Of a stretch of DNA of 64,000 bases, positions 51,701 to 57,742 are shown piece after piece. Position 1 is the first letter of the stretch. Each line of letters starts with the position of its first letter. The DNA is from Antedon mediterranea. Taxonomy: Eukaryota > Echinodermata > Crinoidea > Comatulida > Antedonidae. The notes under the pieces are model-generated. The model worked only from the letters and a program-made list of their open reading frames with translations, was not told the DNA's origin and searched no databases. The translations under genes and the position numbers were made by a program. The stretch is taken from assembly GCF_964355755.1 (NCBI RefSeq), contig NC_092670.1, positions 40,101,795 to 40,165,794 on the forward strand, written 5' to 3'.

Positions 51701-54700
51701 GTCAATGACAATACTGTAACATACGGTGAGAGTCAATACGGTGAGAGTCAATACGGTGAGAGTCAATACGGTGAGAGTCAATAAAGAATTATATTCTATG
51801 CACTATTATGTAAATCTAAAGAAAAAATATAGCAACTAATGTAAATAATTTAGATAATTGTTTTAATTATTAAACTCATGCAACTGACCTTTAACCTTGG
51901 TGACATACTTTCATGTCGGATGCGCTTTGATTGGATCGGTGTTGAACTGTTTCCAGATAAACGTCTTTTTGGTGCTGATGGGCCATCGCCTAAAAAAAAA
52001 TAATTGATGGGTAAATACTTATAGAAAGAATAACAATTTTCCAATAATATTAATACAATAAAACGTCTAAAATATACCCAAGAAATCAAGAGGTATTTTT
52101 GTAAATTGACAAACTTGTAAATTGTGAACGTAATTTTTATCTTTTTGTTGTATGATAGCAAAGTACTCTACAATACTACACTTCAGGTTCAATCTAGGCA
52201 TTGGAGATCATCAATAAACAACCTAACAACCCAACGAAAGTACCAGTGTGAGTCAATGAAGTTTGCACCAATGTTTTTACTAAATTGTGAAATATTATAT
52301 ATACATTTACATTTTACCAAAATGAACTAAAAACATATGTAGCCAGTAAACCTCCATGAACTAGCAACTAAGGATTCTTGTTGTAAAGTGACATGTAGTT
52401 TCAGGCACCTTTTTCTATGCTGCTAAGTCCAATGTGTACAATTTCCCAAAAAAATACCAGTAATACATTTTGAGCTACAACATTTAACTGTCAGTGTGGA
52501 ATAGGTGGTTTTAGTGTGGAACAATCAAAATGATAGTTACTTTCAAGCGATTGACTTCGTTCCACTTTTCGGCGGCCATGACTCTTAGACCAGTCTTTGT
52601 CGTACAAGCCTTCACTCGTCTTTTTTGAAAAAATAATAGTAGAAGAAGTTCTTGATATTTTTACTGTATGTCAAACTCTCTTATGTATATAAAGTATTGA
52701 TATACCCAAATATGGTAGTGATATGCCCAAATATGGTAGTGATATGACATCATCATGTCTATATATGGGCACATCATTTTTTTGTCACATAAAATTTGAT
52801 AGTGTAGAGAGAGCTTTAGTTTCTTACCTTATCCTGTTGGAGGGACGGAGGTAAATCACGAATGTTAATAGCTTGCACAGTTTTCTTTATACCGTCGTAG
52901 AAAAGAACTTGATAAGAACCGCTACTATTCGCTGAAATGATTTCTGCCGGATAAAAACGACAGTCGGTCCATCGTGCTAACACATGCTCACCGGATCTCT
53001 ACAATATTTTAAAATAAATAAACATTATTTTAACTGTAATTTCTAAAACTATGTTTAAATGTAAATTTTGTAAAATGAAATGAACTGAATTCACTACAAA
53101 GTGAAGTGCAGTAAAACCTCTCAATAAAATTAACTAACTGTACACATAAATATTTAAGGGGAAGTATAATGTATTTTTTAATTTATACAAAAACAGGAAG
53201 TTCCCACATACAGCACACGGGCGAAAATGTAATAAAGATCAAAATATAAAATGTACAAAAAAAAGAAAATATATATATTTTTTTTAACATTTTGTTTTTG
53301 TTATATGTGTTTTATTTGTTTTCTTTGTGTTATATGCCAATACTGTAACATACGGTGAGAGTCAATAAAGAATTGTAATCTATGCACTATTAGGCCAAAA
53401 AAAAAAAATAGTTTGTTTGCTGTCATCCGCCGCCCCTAATTTCGCCAAAAATTTGGGGCGGAAATAAGAAAAAGTTTTTTTTTTACGTTGAGGGCGCTTT
53501 AAAATTTTTTTTTTTTTAATGATTTTTTTTGGCCGAAAAGGTGTAAAAATCGAGTGTGCGAGGATGAAACAATAAAAATAATAACGTAGCGTATATTTCG
53601 TTGTATAATCGCACTTTTGACACGCAAATTTAACCTCTAAATTAAGGGTGCGTCTTATACACCGAACATAAATGCCTCAACACACAGATATCGCCACCTC
53701 GTTGGCTAGGCCTGGGCTTTTTAACCGATTCACCACGATAAGCGCTTAAAGCGCTCAAAAGGTTAAAAGTCAAGGTCATTGTAAACAAATTTTCAACAAA
53801 AAAAAAGTAAATCGAATTTACATGCGCAGTTTGCTGTGCATGAATCGTAACAACAAATTATACAAAATACTCACAACTTTTTTTTTAAAAATATGCTTCT
53901 AAATATATAAAAACAATTGTTGAAGTTAGTTTGAAAATAAAATTCGAAAATATAACCGTTTTTCGAAGCACGCTGTTCGAAACGCGACAGGCGCGTTGAA
54001 TGAATCTAGGCCTAGACATACAACGTAAAATCGTCTAAAATCCATCTTTATTTCTAATAATCACTATTTTGAAGCTTGTATACAATAAATGTATAATAAA
54101 TAAAGATTATGTATCAGTTACAGTGTCTAAATCGTCATATTTCCATGTAAAAATGTGATTTTTCTACCGGAGAAAAGTCGTGAAGATGTCCTCACAAGGG
54201 CCGCGCCATATTGTTTACCTTTGATTGTAATATGAACCCTGACATGTCAGATGCATTATGGGCATGAAATATTTGTTCAAACTCTGCGCAAAGGTCAGTT
54301 TATTGAAGCATAACTTTTGACAAACATTTTGATACCAAACTTGTTTTAATTTCATAAGTTTTCGACGCATTTTCGTCAAATTTTCTGCAAGCTACACGTC
54401 TAAAACAGCGGACTAAGCTCCCGAGGGATGCCGGTGCGCGTGGGAATCGCGAATTCCAAGTCGCTTTCGGGATGTTTTTTTTAACATTCCCGGTGAACAA
54501 ACAGCGGCGAGGACGCTCTCGGGGCGGCTCCCGATAGGCCTAGGCCCCATATGGTCATCGTCGGATGAGTCAGTCTACTAATTTCTTCATAATTTCGAAA
54601 CCGGTCATTCATAATGGTCAAGTTTGGTCTTATTTTGAAGAGAAGAAATAGGTTCTGATGAAGAGATGAGTTTTATTATGAAATATTTATTAATTTTTGT

Positions 54701-55793
54701 GCATTTGGTAGTCAAAGATAAATTACAAATTTTTAATAATTTTCCTAAAATATTTCTAAAATTTGCATAATCCATACTCCGCCAAAATAAGTTGTAACAC
54801 AAATTTGATAACATATTTGGAAATAAAATGTCCTTTGCATTATTTTTGTTTTTAATTTTTTTAATGTCTGTGTTTAGAAAAAAAGTTAGGGTTAATTATA
54901 TGACATATGCTTTTTGGGTCCCAGGGGAGCAAAATAAACTTAGGGGTCAATGGGTTAAGGTAAGGCCTATTAGTATTACTAAAGTCTAAAGAGTTGCCTA
55001 GCCTAGCTACAGTGTACTAGCGTAACAGCAACCTGCTAGTTTTCAAGGCATTTTAGCGTGATTTTTTCATTATGGAGCTGTTTTTTAGGCGCTCCGATAA
55101 AATTTCATTTGAAAACGACGTTTACGATTGGAATAGTATTATAGTTATACGCACGACCGTCGTACCCCCAGCGCGAGCGAGCCCTTCTTGGCAACCACAT
55201 TGTTTACACAGTATTCGACTAGTATATTCTCCAGTTGATTATAGCATAGACCTCCTAGCGTACACACTTCAGGATACATAGATACTAATCGAATACGATT
55301 GTCCGTGAAAACGTACGTGCGCCTCTCGATAAAAGGATCGAGCGAGGCTAGCCCACACACACGTGCGGTCATGCACTCGATGTTGCGGGTGCGAAACTCA
55401 TTCATAACAAGTTAGAAAGAACTGACGGAATGGGGGACTTCCCTTCTTGTTGAGGCTAATGGGCGCGGCCGTCTTATACATCGACGATATACAAAATACC
55501 GATATTTTACTCTCAGTTAGGGGTCGGGTGCGTCTTATTATACACAGGTGCGACTTATACACCGAAATATATGGTACACTAACTTCTAAAAATTAAAATA
55601 TTTAATTAGGCCTGCTAACAACGACCTACTGTGTAGTAGTAGGCCTAGCCTAGGCTAGTTTAGACACGGGGCCTAACGTGCCCAAAACAGAATTAAAGTG
55701 TGAAACAAATTATGAATAGATGTTTGAGCTCGTTGTTTTATTCAGTGTGTTTTGTTACTCTCAAATTCGCGAGCAATTAACAGAGAAATTAAC

Positions 55794-55833
<40 letters not shown>

Positions 55834-57742
55834 TTTTTCCACCCGCCCCCCCTACCAAAAAAAAAAACTTGACAGCAAACAAACAATTTTTTTTTTTAGG
55901 CCTTATATGTAAATCTAAAGAAAAAATAAAGCAACTAACATAAATAATTTAGATAATTGACTGAAGGCAAATGACTGAAAAAATGACAATGCTGTCTATA
56001 TATATATAGAAATAAATGATAAAGACGCTAGTAAATTACCAACTGAACATTTTGTTGCACTACAGGCTGTTTCATGAGTATGAATGAAATCTTCAGGTGC
56101 TTGGCTCTCAATGATTAGATTAAACAAAGTTTTCTATTATATACCCAATATCATTTTAGCATTGTTATTATCTTACCCGTAACGAACCATCACTGCAACT
56201 GTCTCTGCGATTCGAGTGTCTTGGTGCTGGGCGTAGGCGCTCACTTTGGAAATCAACCCATTCATCATAACGTGCATTCCACCCTTCAAAGTGTATCTGC
56301 ACTTCTTCTGCATCCCAGTCAACTCGTACGATCTTAGCAGGATACCTAGAAGGCAATGTCAAGGTCAGGTCAAACATATAAACAGTAAATTAAACAACAA
56401 ACATGATTTGCTTGGGTTTTATTAATAGCATGCAAGGTTGTATTTGACTGTAAATAAGGTATGAAAGGTGAAACAATTTTGTTCCCATTGTTTTTACAAC
56501 CAATCTAGCAATAGGTGATGAAAATTAAAGACTAACAAATTTATTACTGCACAGTTAGGCTGTGGCTGTCATCGTCCAAAAAATATACTGATAACCACAT
56601 AAAACTCACTATAAAGTAGGAAGCCTTATTCTGCCATTTTTTCCTTACTGTACAATGTATTTATTATTACAATTATTATTACACTTTACACATACCACTG
56701 TACATAGGTAGAGCATTTACTATAAAATTCCCAGAATGGCCGACGAAAAAAAAAACCAGCTGTCAGTTTAAAGGATGCTAACTAAGTTTGTTACACATCA
56801 GTAAATATAAGAAATGTCTTACCAATTGTTTAGGTAATCCATGGCTTCAACCTTAAAACCTGGTTCAAAAGAAAATCCTGTTCGCACATTTCGAGTCTTT
56901 GGCTTAGTACCAATATGACCAGCGTCTCCTTGTTCAAGCATCTTGCTTGGATCTTTAACCTTTGACCTCCCTAATTGTTCACTACTTGTTTCAGAGCATT
57001 CACTTGGAGCAGCACTCTCTTGTTTTTCTTCATCTTTATTTGTTTCTATGCTGATTTCCTCTTTATTCTTGTTAGATTCAGTCACAGTATTGACAGCAAC
57101 AATTCTATTATCAGAGGAGTCTTTTCCTTGGGGTTGCTCTTGGTGTTTCTCTTGAGGTTGCTCTTGAGGTTGTACTTGAGGTTGCTCTTGAGGTTGCTTT
57201 TGAGGTTGCTCTTGAGGTTGCTCTTGAGGTTGTATGTGAGGTTGTATGTGAGGTTGTATGTGAGGTTGTATGTGAGGTTGCTCTTGAGGTTGTACGTGAG
57301 GTTGCTCTTGAGGTTTCTTTTGAGTAGCCTCAATGTCCATGGCTGCAGTCTCTTTCGACATTACTGCAATTGTCGCATCTTCCTTTTTGATTGTCACATT
57401 ATCAACATCTTGTTGTTCTTCCCTCAAAGCAATTTGTCTGGAAATTTTGCTGCTGGACAATTTTAAAGGAATACGACTTGATACCTCACCTCTACCAGTC
57501 ATTATGGACGATGGATCCACTAACTTGGAACCCACAGACTGGAGATCCTTTAAGGAAGAGGATGGTAGAATAGGAGAAGGATCCACAGAGGATGGCTCTG
57601 AAGCACTAATAGAAACAGGTTTTTTTTCAATTTTTCCAACTTCTGGTTGTTGGTTGATCTCTCCAGACAACTTGATCTGTACAACATTGGCCTCAGTTGG
57701 AGGTGGAACCGATGCTGTGTTGTCTTCTTTTGTCTCCTCCAT
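27645..57742 (-). CDS. PHF20: PHF20/PHF20L1-like chromatin reader, 16-exon long isoform (1550 aa)
   Basis: Exons, minus strand: 57742-56823, 56345-56177, 52998-52828, 52619-52541, 51989-51889, 45902-45863, 40589-40503, 40268-40224, 39783-39586, 39401-38469, 38042-37849, 31252-31153, 30831-30633, 30492-29358, 29063-28880, 27742-27645. All junctions are GT/AG and in phase; the sum is 4653 nt. Domains: Q/P-rich and S/T-rich leader; Tudor 1 (about 289-343, split at W307); Tudor 2 (365-415); C2H2 finger C555/C560/H573/H578; Lys/Ser repeat region; PHD finger C966, C968, C980, C983, H988, C991, C1005, C1008; an acidic S/T-rich stretch; coiled coil (about 1475-1518); and a C-terminal helix. PHF20 proteins bind methyl-lysine marks in the nucleus and belong to the NSL/MOF histone acetyltransferase complex. 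The gene also has two alternative BEN terminal exons and hosts nested GPCR genes. Confidence 0.9.
28009..28690. repeat. 31-bp minisatellite, about 22 units
   Basis: Unit AAGAATTGAAGAGATTGAAA plus GAAAAATGGCT repeats with few changes in the last intron of the PHF20-like gene. Because 31 is not a multiple of three, the frame rotates. The minus-strand ORFs rich in Phe, Leu and Ser across it are artefacts. Confidence 0.92.
30907..30933. repeat. (TA)n microsatellite
   Basis: A short TA dinucleotide run after GTATG lies in the intron between the PHF20-like exons at 30831 and 31153. Confidence 0.8.
31153..31252 (-). CDS. PHF20: PHF20-like exon: second half of the PHD finger
   Basis: CDSCFCWQHSMCVGLNQISV then PKKYICCFCQNPSG completes the PHD begun by VVHCVCKMNEEDGFMIQ at 37849. 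The invariant Trp two residues before the zinc-binding His is present. The intron between the two halves (31253-37848) contains the GPCR cluster. Confidence 0.92.
31290..31545. repeat. About 62-bp tandem repeat, four units
   Basis: Units contain TCCACTGTTTAAGCGTCAAG, TAAAGTAACATGCGATAG and AAAAGTAAATGTTCACAAG with mutations. It is located just inside the PHD-splitting intron, near its 3' splice site. Confidence 0.8.
31816..32606 (-). pseudogene. Class A GPCR pseudogene, third member of the nested cluster
   Basis: The copy begins at ATG 32606 with MDFNISEQTWIVMGVGCG, then loses frame in TM1. It regains homology at LHKSTRLLIFNQSVADS before a stop. It is open again through IERYLAIFKPHWFKNKYKEK and TM4-ECL2 to a stop at 32134, and ends with NPFLYMVLMPKFQT and a stop near 31816. 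The two intact neighbours keep all these segments in one frame, so this one is broken by at least one frameshift and two stops. It does not encode a full receptor. Confidence 0.85.
33224..34084 (-). CDS. Intronless class A (rhodopsin-type) GPCR, 286 aa, nested in the PHF20-like intron
   Basis: A single exon from ATG (34084) to stop. Seven hydrophobic segments are visible. N-linked site NIT at residue 4; TM1 with Asn in GLIANVVVL; TM2 with NQSVADSLG (Asp present); TM3 ending IERYLAIFKPHWF (ERY in place of DRY); TM4 with CMWPVG; TM6 INWFPF; TM7 NPFLY, the NPxxY variant; a very short basic C-tail. Cys residues in TM3 and ECL2 allow the usual disulfide. The ligand is unknown. The compact size, lack of introns and tandem copies resemble species-specific chemoreceptor or orphan-amine families of echinoderms. 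It lies on the same strand as its host gene. Confidence 0.9.
   Translation of the reverse strand: MGLNITEETWILYKIGCGVAAIGLIANVVVLCVILKLSSLRKSTRLLVFNQSVADSLGCLTFFIIFLLFDINLDLFCVMLSVLLMIAEISSFNLAVISIERYLAIFKPHWFKNKYKEKHAYIVIFCMWPVGICVHPQMIFLKEGDLFAFYCGTKEGYEVLSYISLPLSFLVFLFTTCTIIFVCLSIFYKLRKQQRLVSTQLASSTTPSLHLKTLKVFFVISSVYIINWFPFFVLFVIYRCTSNDFGFQVVVLCLIFFLTSFTVNPFLYLIFMPQFLLHLRKLFRLI
34590..34684. mobile_element. MITE family B copy between the GPCR genes
   Basis: The copy contains GGACATGATGATGTCATATC, ACTACCATATTTGGGCACAT and the right TIR TATAGGTGTAGACAGAGCTT. Confidence 0.6.
34999..36110. repeat. 564-bp local tandem duplication between GPCR genes
   Basis: The segment starting near 34999 (GATGACTTAATGTGGAACTT) is repeated from about 35565 with an offset of 564 bp. 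Shared blocks include ATCTTGGAGATCTACATTTT, TCAACAAGTA and GTTTACTGCAGTAACTACAT. The short ORFs at 35123 and 35687 are the two copies of the same non-gene sequence. The duplicated block includes the 3' flank of the 36100-36960 receptor, so it probably arose in the duplication that made the cluster. Confidence 0.8.
36100..36960 (-). CDS. Intronless class A GPCR, 286 aa, tandem paralogue
   Basis: This has the same length and architecture as the receptor at 33224-34084. It is about 80-90% identical by eye, including MGLNITEETWILYKIGCGVA and IERYLAIFKPHWFKNKYKEK. Differences cluster in TM2 (FLIQCLLF), ECL2 (KEGDQFAVCC) and TM5, which could change ligand selection. All rhodopsin hallmarks (D in TM2, ERY, CMWPVG, NWFPF, NPFLY) are kept. 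The paralogue start sites are 2876 bp apart, giving the size of the duplicated unit. Confidence 0.9.
   Translation of the reverse strand: MGLNITEETWILYKIGCGVATIGLIANVVVLCVILKLSSFHKSTRLLIFNQSVTDSLGCFTFLIQCLLFDINLDLFCVMLSVLLMFAEISSFNLAVISIERYLAIFKPHWFKNKYKEKHACIVIFCMWPVGIFVHPDKLFFKEGDQFAVCCGTKEGYKIFPYINVLLSFLVFSFTICTIFFVYSSIFYKLRKQRRLVSTQPASSTTPSLHLKTLKVFFAISSAYIINWFPFFVIVLIYHFTSNDFDFQVVVFSLIFLISSFIVNPFLYTIFMPQFLLHLRKLFCAN
37468..37530 (+). repeat. tRNA-like fragment, probable SINE head
   Basis: GCTGTGGCTTAGTGGTTATG resembles a Pol III A box. GGTCTTTAGTTCGAGTTC resembles a B box (GGTTCGAnTCC). The spacing is right, but I could not fold a sound acceptor stem. It is more likely a tRNA-derived SINE or tRNA pseudogene than a working tRNA. 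Confidence 0.45.
38469..39401 (-). CDS. PHF20: PHF20-like exon with SSKGKTVD coding repeat and Arg/Ser/His-rich tail
   Basis: The exon starts at phase 1 (PGVVTGTKKSNPTQPAK). It contains about eight to nine near-identical SSKGKTVD octapeptides, encoded by a 24-bp minisatellite at about 38870-39070. It then becomes a charged region rich in KS, RS and HH. The whole exon is low-complexity and probably disordered. Phase 1 out, donor AAAGGTTGGT. Confidence 0.8.
39586..39783 (-). CDS. PHF20: PHF20-like exon with C2H2 zinc finger
   Basis: YKCDIPGCDKAYRKGSLLDY then HKKYYH is a classical C2H2 finger, C-x4-C-x12-H-x4-H. It matches the single finger of PHF20/PHF20L1, usually xxC(4)CxKxFRKAxLLxYHxKxxH. 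A short Ser/Arg-rich basic tail follows. Phase 1 on both sides. Confidence 0.88.
40684..41010. repeat. 35/39-bp minisatellite
   Basis: Units TGGTGTAATAGTGTAAATAA plus AAATAGGGACTGGCA are repeated. The left copies carry an extra AGTA (39 bp) and the right copies lack it (35 bp). The repetitive minus-strand ORFs (FIYTITPCQSL-type) across it are artefacts. It lies in the intron right after BEN exon H. Confidence 0.9.
42197..42202 (-). terminator. AATAAA poly(A) signal downstream of BEN exon H
   Basis: AATAAA on the minus strand lies about 265 nt after the exon H stop. It is consistent with 3' processing before the downstream PHF20 exons. Confidence 0.4.
42467..44211 (-). CDS. Alternative terminal exon H of the PHF20-like gene: coiled coil plus BEN-like domain
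   Basis: A 1745-nt exon opens after acceptor TCTGCACAG in phase 1, matching the 40-nt exon at 45863-45902, and ends at a TAA. With the upstream exons it gives 1074 residues. Its first in-frame residues (DINPVIDVYDDDD) lack ATG. Contents: an acidic, basic and Ser-rich start; a coiled coil around ERRQHLIQRQLLKLDTVNRR; a long polar region; and a C-terminal BEN-like domain with GQTFILKMMGYLFTKQELQN, SSFVGGPRR, KKTLDPVRLKPILAEAEALF and MSYIRESING. Architecture parallels exon F, so the two are probably duplicates. AATAAA lies at 42197-42202. The proposed role is Tudor-guided DNA or repressor recruitment, which is inference. Confidence 0.75.
45863..45902 (-). CDS. PHF20: PHF20-like 40-nt exon that branches to BEN exon H or to the long isoform
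   Basis: This tiny exon encodes GQSISPRSHTSSP and leaves phase 1. Its acceptor (CTTTTGTAG) is in phase with the exon ending at 51889. Both the BEN exon starting at 44211 and the exon starting at 40589 accept phase 1, so it can feed either the short Tudor-BEN transcript or the PHD-containing transcript. It is supported only by splice signals and phase. Confidence 0.7.
47462..47622. repeat. Two-copy direct repeat, about 79 bp
   Basis: ACACTATTGCTCTACCT, GTATCGAGCACTCTTATTCA and TGATCTGGATCAAGTCTAC occur twice in tandem, downstream of BEN exon F. Confidence 0.75.
47736..47766 (-). terminator. Two AATAAA poly(A) signals downstream of BEN exon F
   Basis: On the minus strand AATAAA occurs at 47766-47761 and again at 47741-47736, about 175-200 nt after the stop of exon F. 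This supports use of the exon as a 3' terminal exon. Confidence 0.5.
47940..50228 (-). CDS. Alternative terminal exon F of the PHF20-like gene: coiled coil plus BEN-like domain
   Basis: A 2289-nt exon opens after acceptor TTCAACTTGTAG, in phase 0 with the exon ending at 51889, and runs to a TAA stop. Joined to the first five exons it gives 1242 residues. There is no ATG at its start (GAG AGA GCG GAC GTG CAG), which argues against a free-standing gene. Contents: an acidic start; a Ser-rich basic stretch; a helical coiled-coil block around FRSIETQLRKLRHEIRLDIK; and a C-terminal BEN-like domain with FFIKRLLSILFINDELSGSG, NALDPFRLKVIMLQAKKEFP and DILQEIISGE. BEN domains bind DNA or proteins in transcriptional repressors. 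AATAAA signals follow at 47761-47766 and 47736-47741. A separate gene with an unseen promoter remains possible. Confidence 0.75.
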   Translation of the reverse strand, partial: ERADVQAYWDGCSSNSDDRNRGLYSDITDQDSELDDDFMMPINLDLEDSDDNDSSNSQKPQTSCRTSDNDSDKASQSNSLPSHATSFQSDIQLMSFNTSQIRGHNLRWHHYNEEDLMYYISRKPSYRLMHKNSTDGNKKHFDRTLNSGTKSATDVMLRIPGQSSRIRSYYNHKSISTLEKDNSHVKNSYSVPTTRNGQNSDKNAAVFSHSKLRDDLHQTKRNNFPKTSTDISDTRTNSPDHRLLYPSSLGGPPIRRPIPSQRHNTCCKCLHQYVDTKFRSIETQLRKLRHEIRLDIKSDIQSICDDVLEKTQKQLEQFDSNAVVVDKITSMVDEVKEAIKKESRDVIAAVLRPPSSWQSEARKSDVSLVNSVAPQNSLRQGQVMSGHPSKVTSKLVQLRRSSSYNKSNCVSTGRLIVTGKKQSKRTSYKLGPYQKNSQARENINFIKSRIKLPSGSSKLPEHQPDVLLLPRLSKMPIVSLNKLPIVTDKRLSELQTVTSSVSKKKTSCTGHVSSKMKDTEMDIQLEMSDDEEEPKKNRSNASTEQRNNESQSRSHLSKKDGKKELAIPSSKNCDNLNRTNSNRIGMNVLPTEATWRKRISSLKEQSQNESNSKQRKLTETRCTVTPRVSNKHQMRGAYNQEAYNLGTTSKESSEQRKGHTVVIGSHPYKMEIPKNIYQDIQSKSKSVTFFIKRLLSILFINDELSGSGDDLWKSQRQTVKNALDPFRLKVIMLQAKKEFPSFDGDLLTDDILQEIISGERRV
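50634..51426. mobile_element. Non-autonomous TIR transposon just upstream of BEN exon F
   Basis: The left end ACCGTAGTTCCCCGGGTATA and the right end TATACCCGAGGAACTACGGT are inverted repeats, and TA lies at both flanks. The subterminal GGGTATAATCCCACC motif is duplicated in inverted form near each end, giving nested hairpins. No ORF for a transposase is present. It sits in the intron between the fifth exon (51889) and exon F (50228). Confidence 0.75.
51628..51785. repeat. Short tandem repeats of TACGGTGAGAGTCAA
   Basis: About eight copies of the 15-bp TACGGTGAGAGTCAA/TGACAATACTGTAAC pattern are seen. A related single copy at 53350-53370 and the surrounding T-rich sequence show that the 51540-51860 and 53260-53392 regions are paralogous. 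Confidence 0.75.
52699..52816. mobile_element. MITE family B copy next to the Tudor 2 exon
   Basis: Two copies of ATATGCCCAAATATGGTAGT are followed by GACATCATCATG, ATGGGCACATCA and the TIR AAAATTTGATAGTGTAGAGA-GAGCTT. The element ends 12 bp from the exon 3 donor. Confidence 0.7.
52828..52998 (-). CDS. PHF20: PHF20-like exon 3: Tudor 2
   Basis: RSGEHVLARWTDCRFYPAEI, SGSYQVLFYDGIKKTVQ and INIRDLPP form a canonical Tudor barrel. It is homologous to the PHF20 second Tudor, which binds dimethyl-lysine; W, Y and F/Y cage positions are visible. Exon borders are phase 0. A MITE B copy lies 12 bp beyond its donor site. Confidence 0.92.
53393..55902. mobile_element. 2.5-kb non-autonomous transposon with TTA target duplication
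   Basis: The left TIR is GGCCAAAAAAAA followed by AGTTTGTTTGCTGTCA. The right end is its inverse, TGACAGCAAACAAACAATTT...TTAGGCC. TTA flanks each side. The interrupted host sequence continues as TATGTAAATCTAAAGAAAAA on the far side, and the uninterrupted paralogue is present at 51795-51830. TTA duplications are typical of PIF/Harbinger elements. The interior holds no transposase that I can recognise. It also contains a poly-A tract (about 55798-55830). Confidence 0.75.
56177..56345 (-). CDS. PHF20: PHF20-like exon 2: body of Tudor 1
   Basis: The sequence YPAKIVRVDWDAEEVQIHFE then GWNARYDEWVDFQSERLRP completes the Tudor/MBT-like fold typical of PHF20, where WNxRYDEW is nearly invariant. Phase enters at 2 and leaves at 0 with donor CGGGTAAGA. 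Confidence 0.9.
56823..57742 (-). CDS. PHF20: PHF20-like exon 1: disordered Q/P repeat leader and start of Tudor 1
   Basis: This exon starts at ATG (57742) and ends AACAATTG before GTAAGA, in phase 2. Residues about 150-205 are a QPHIQPHIQPQEQPQ-type repeat made of CAACCTCA-like units on the coding strand, an in-frame coding minisatellite. The end, RTGFSFEPGFKVEAMDYLNN, begins the first Tudor domain. A possible 3' acceptor of a 5' UTR intron (TTTTTCAAAG) lies at about 57781. A possible upstream non-coding exon with donor AAGGTAAGC ends at about 58082. Confidence 0.85.

Noticed and set aside
57082-57466. ORFs with repeated LKSNLTYN or RLLLRLYVRLY motifs
   Set aside because: They are other-frame shadows of the QPHIQPQEQ coding repeat of the PHF20-like first exon.
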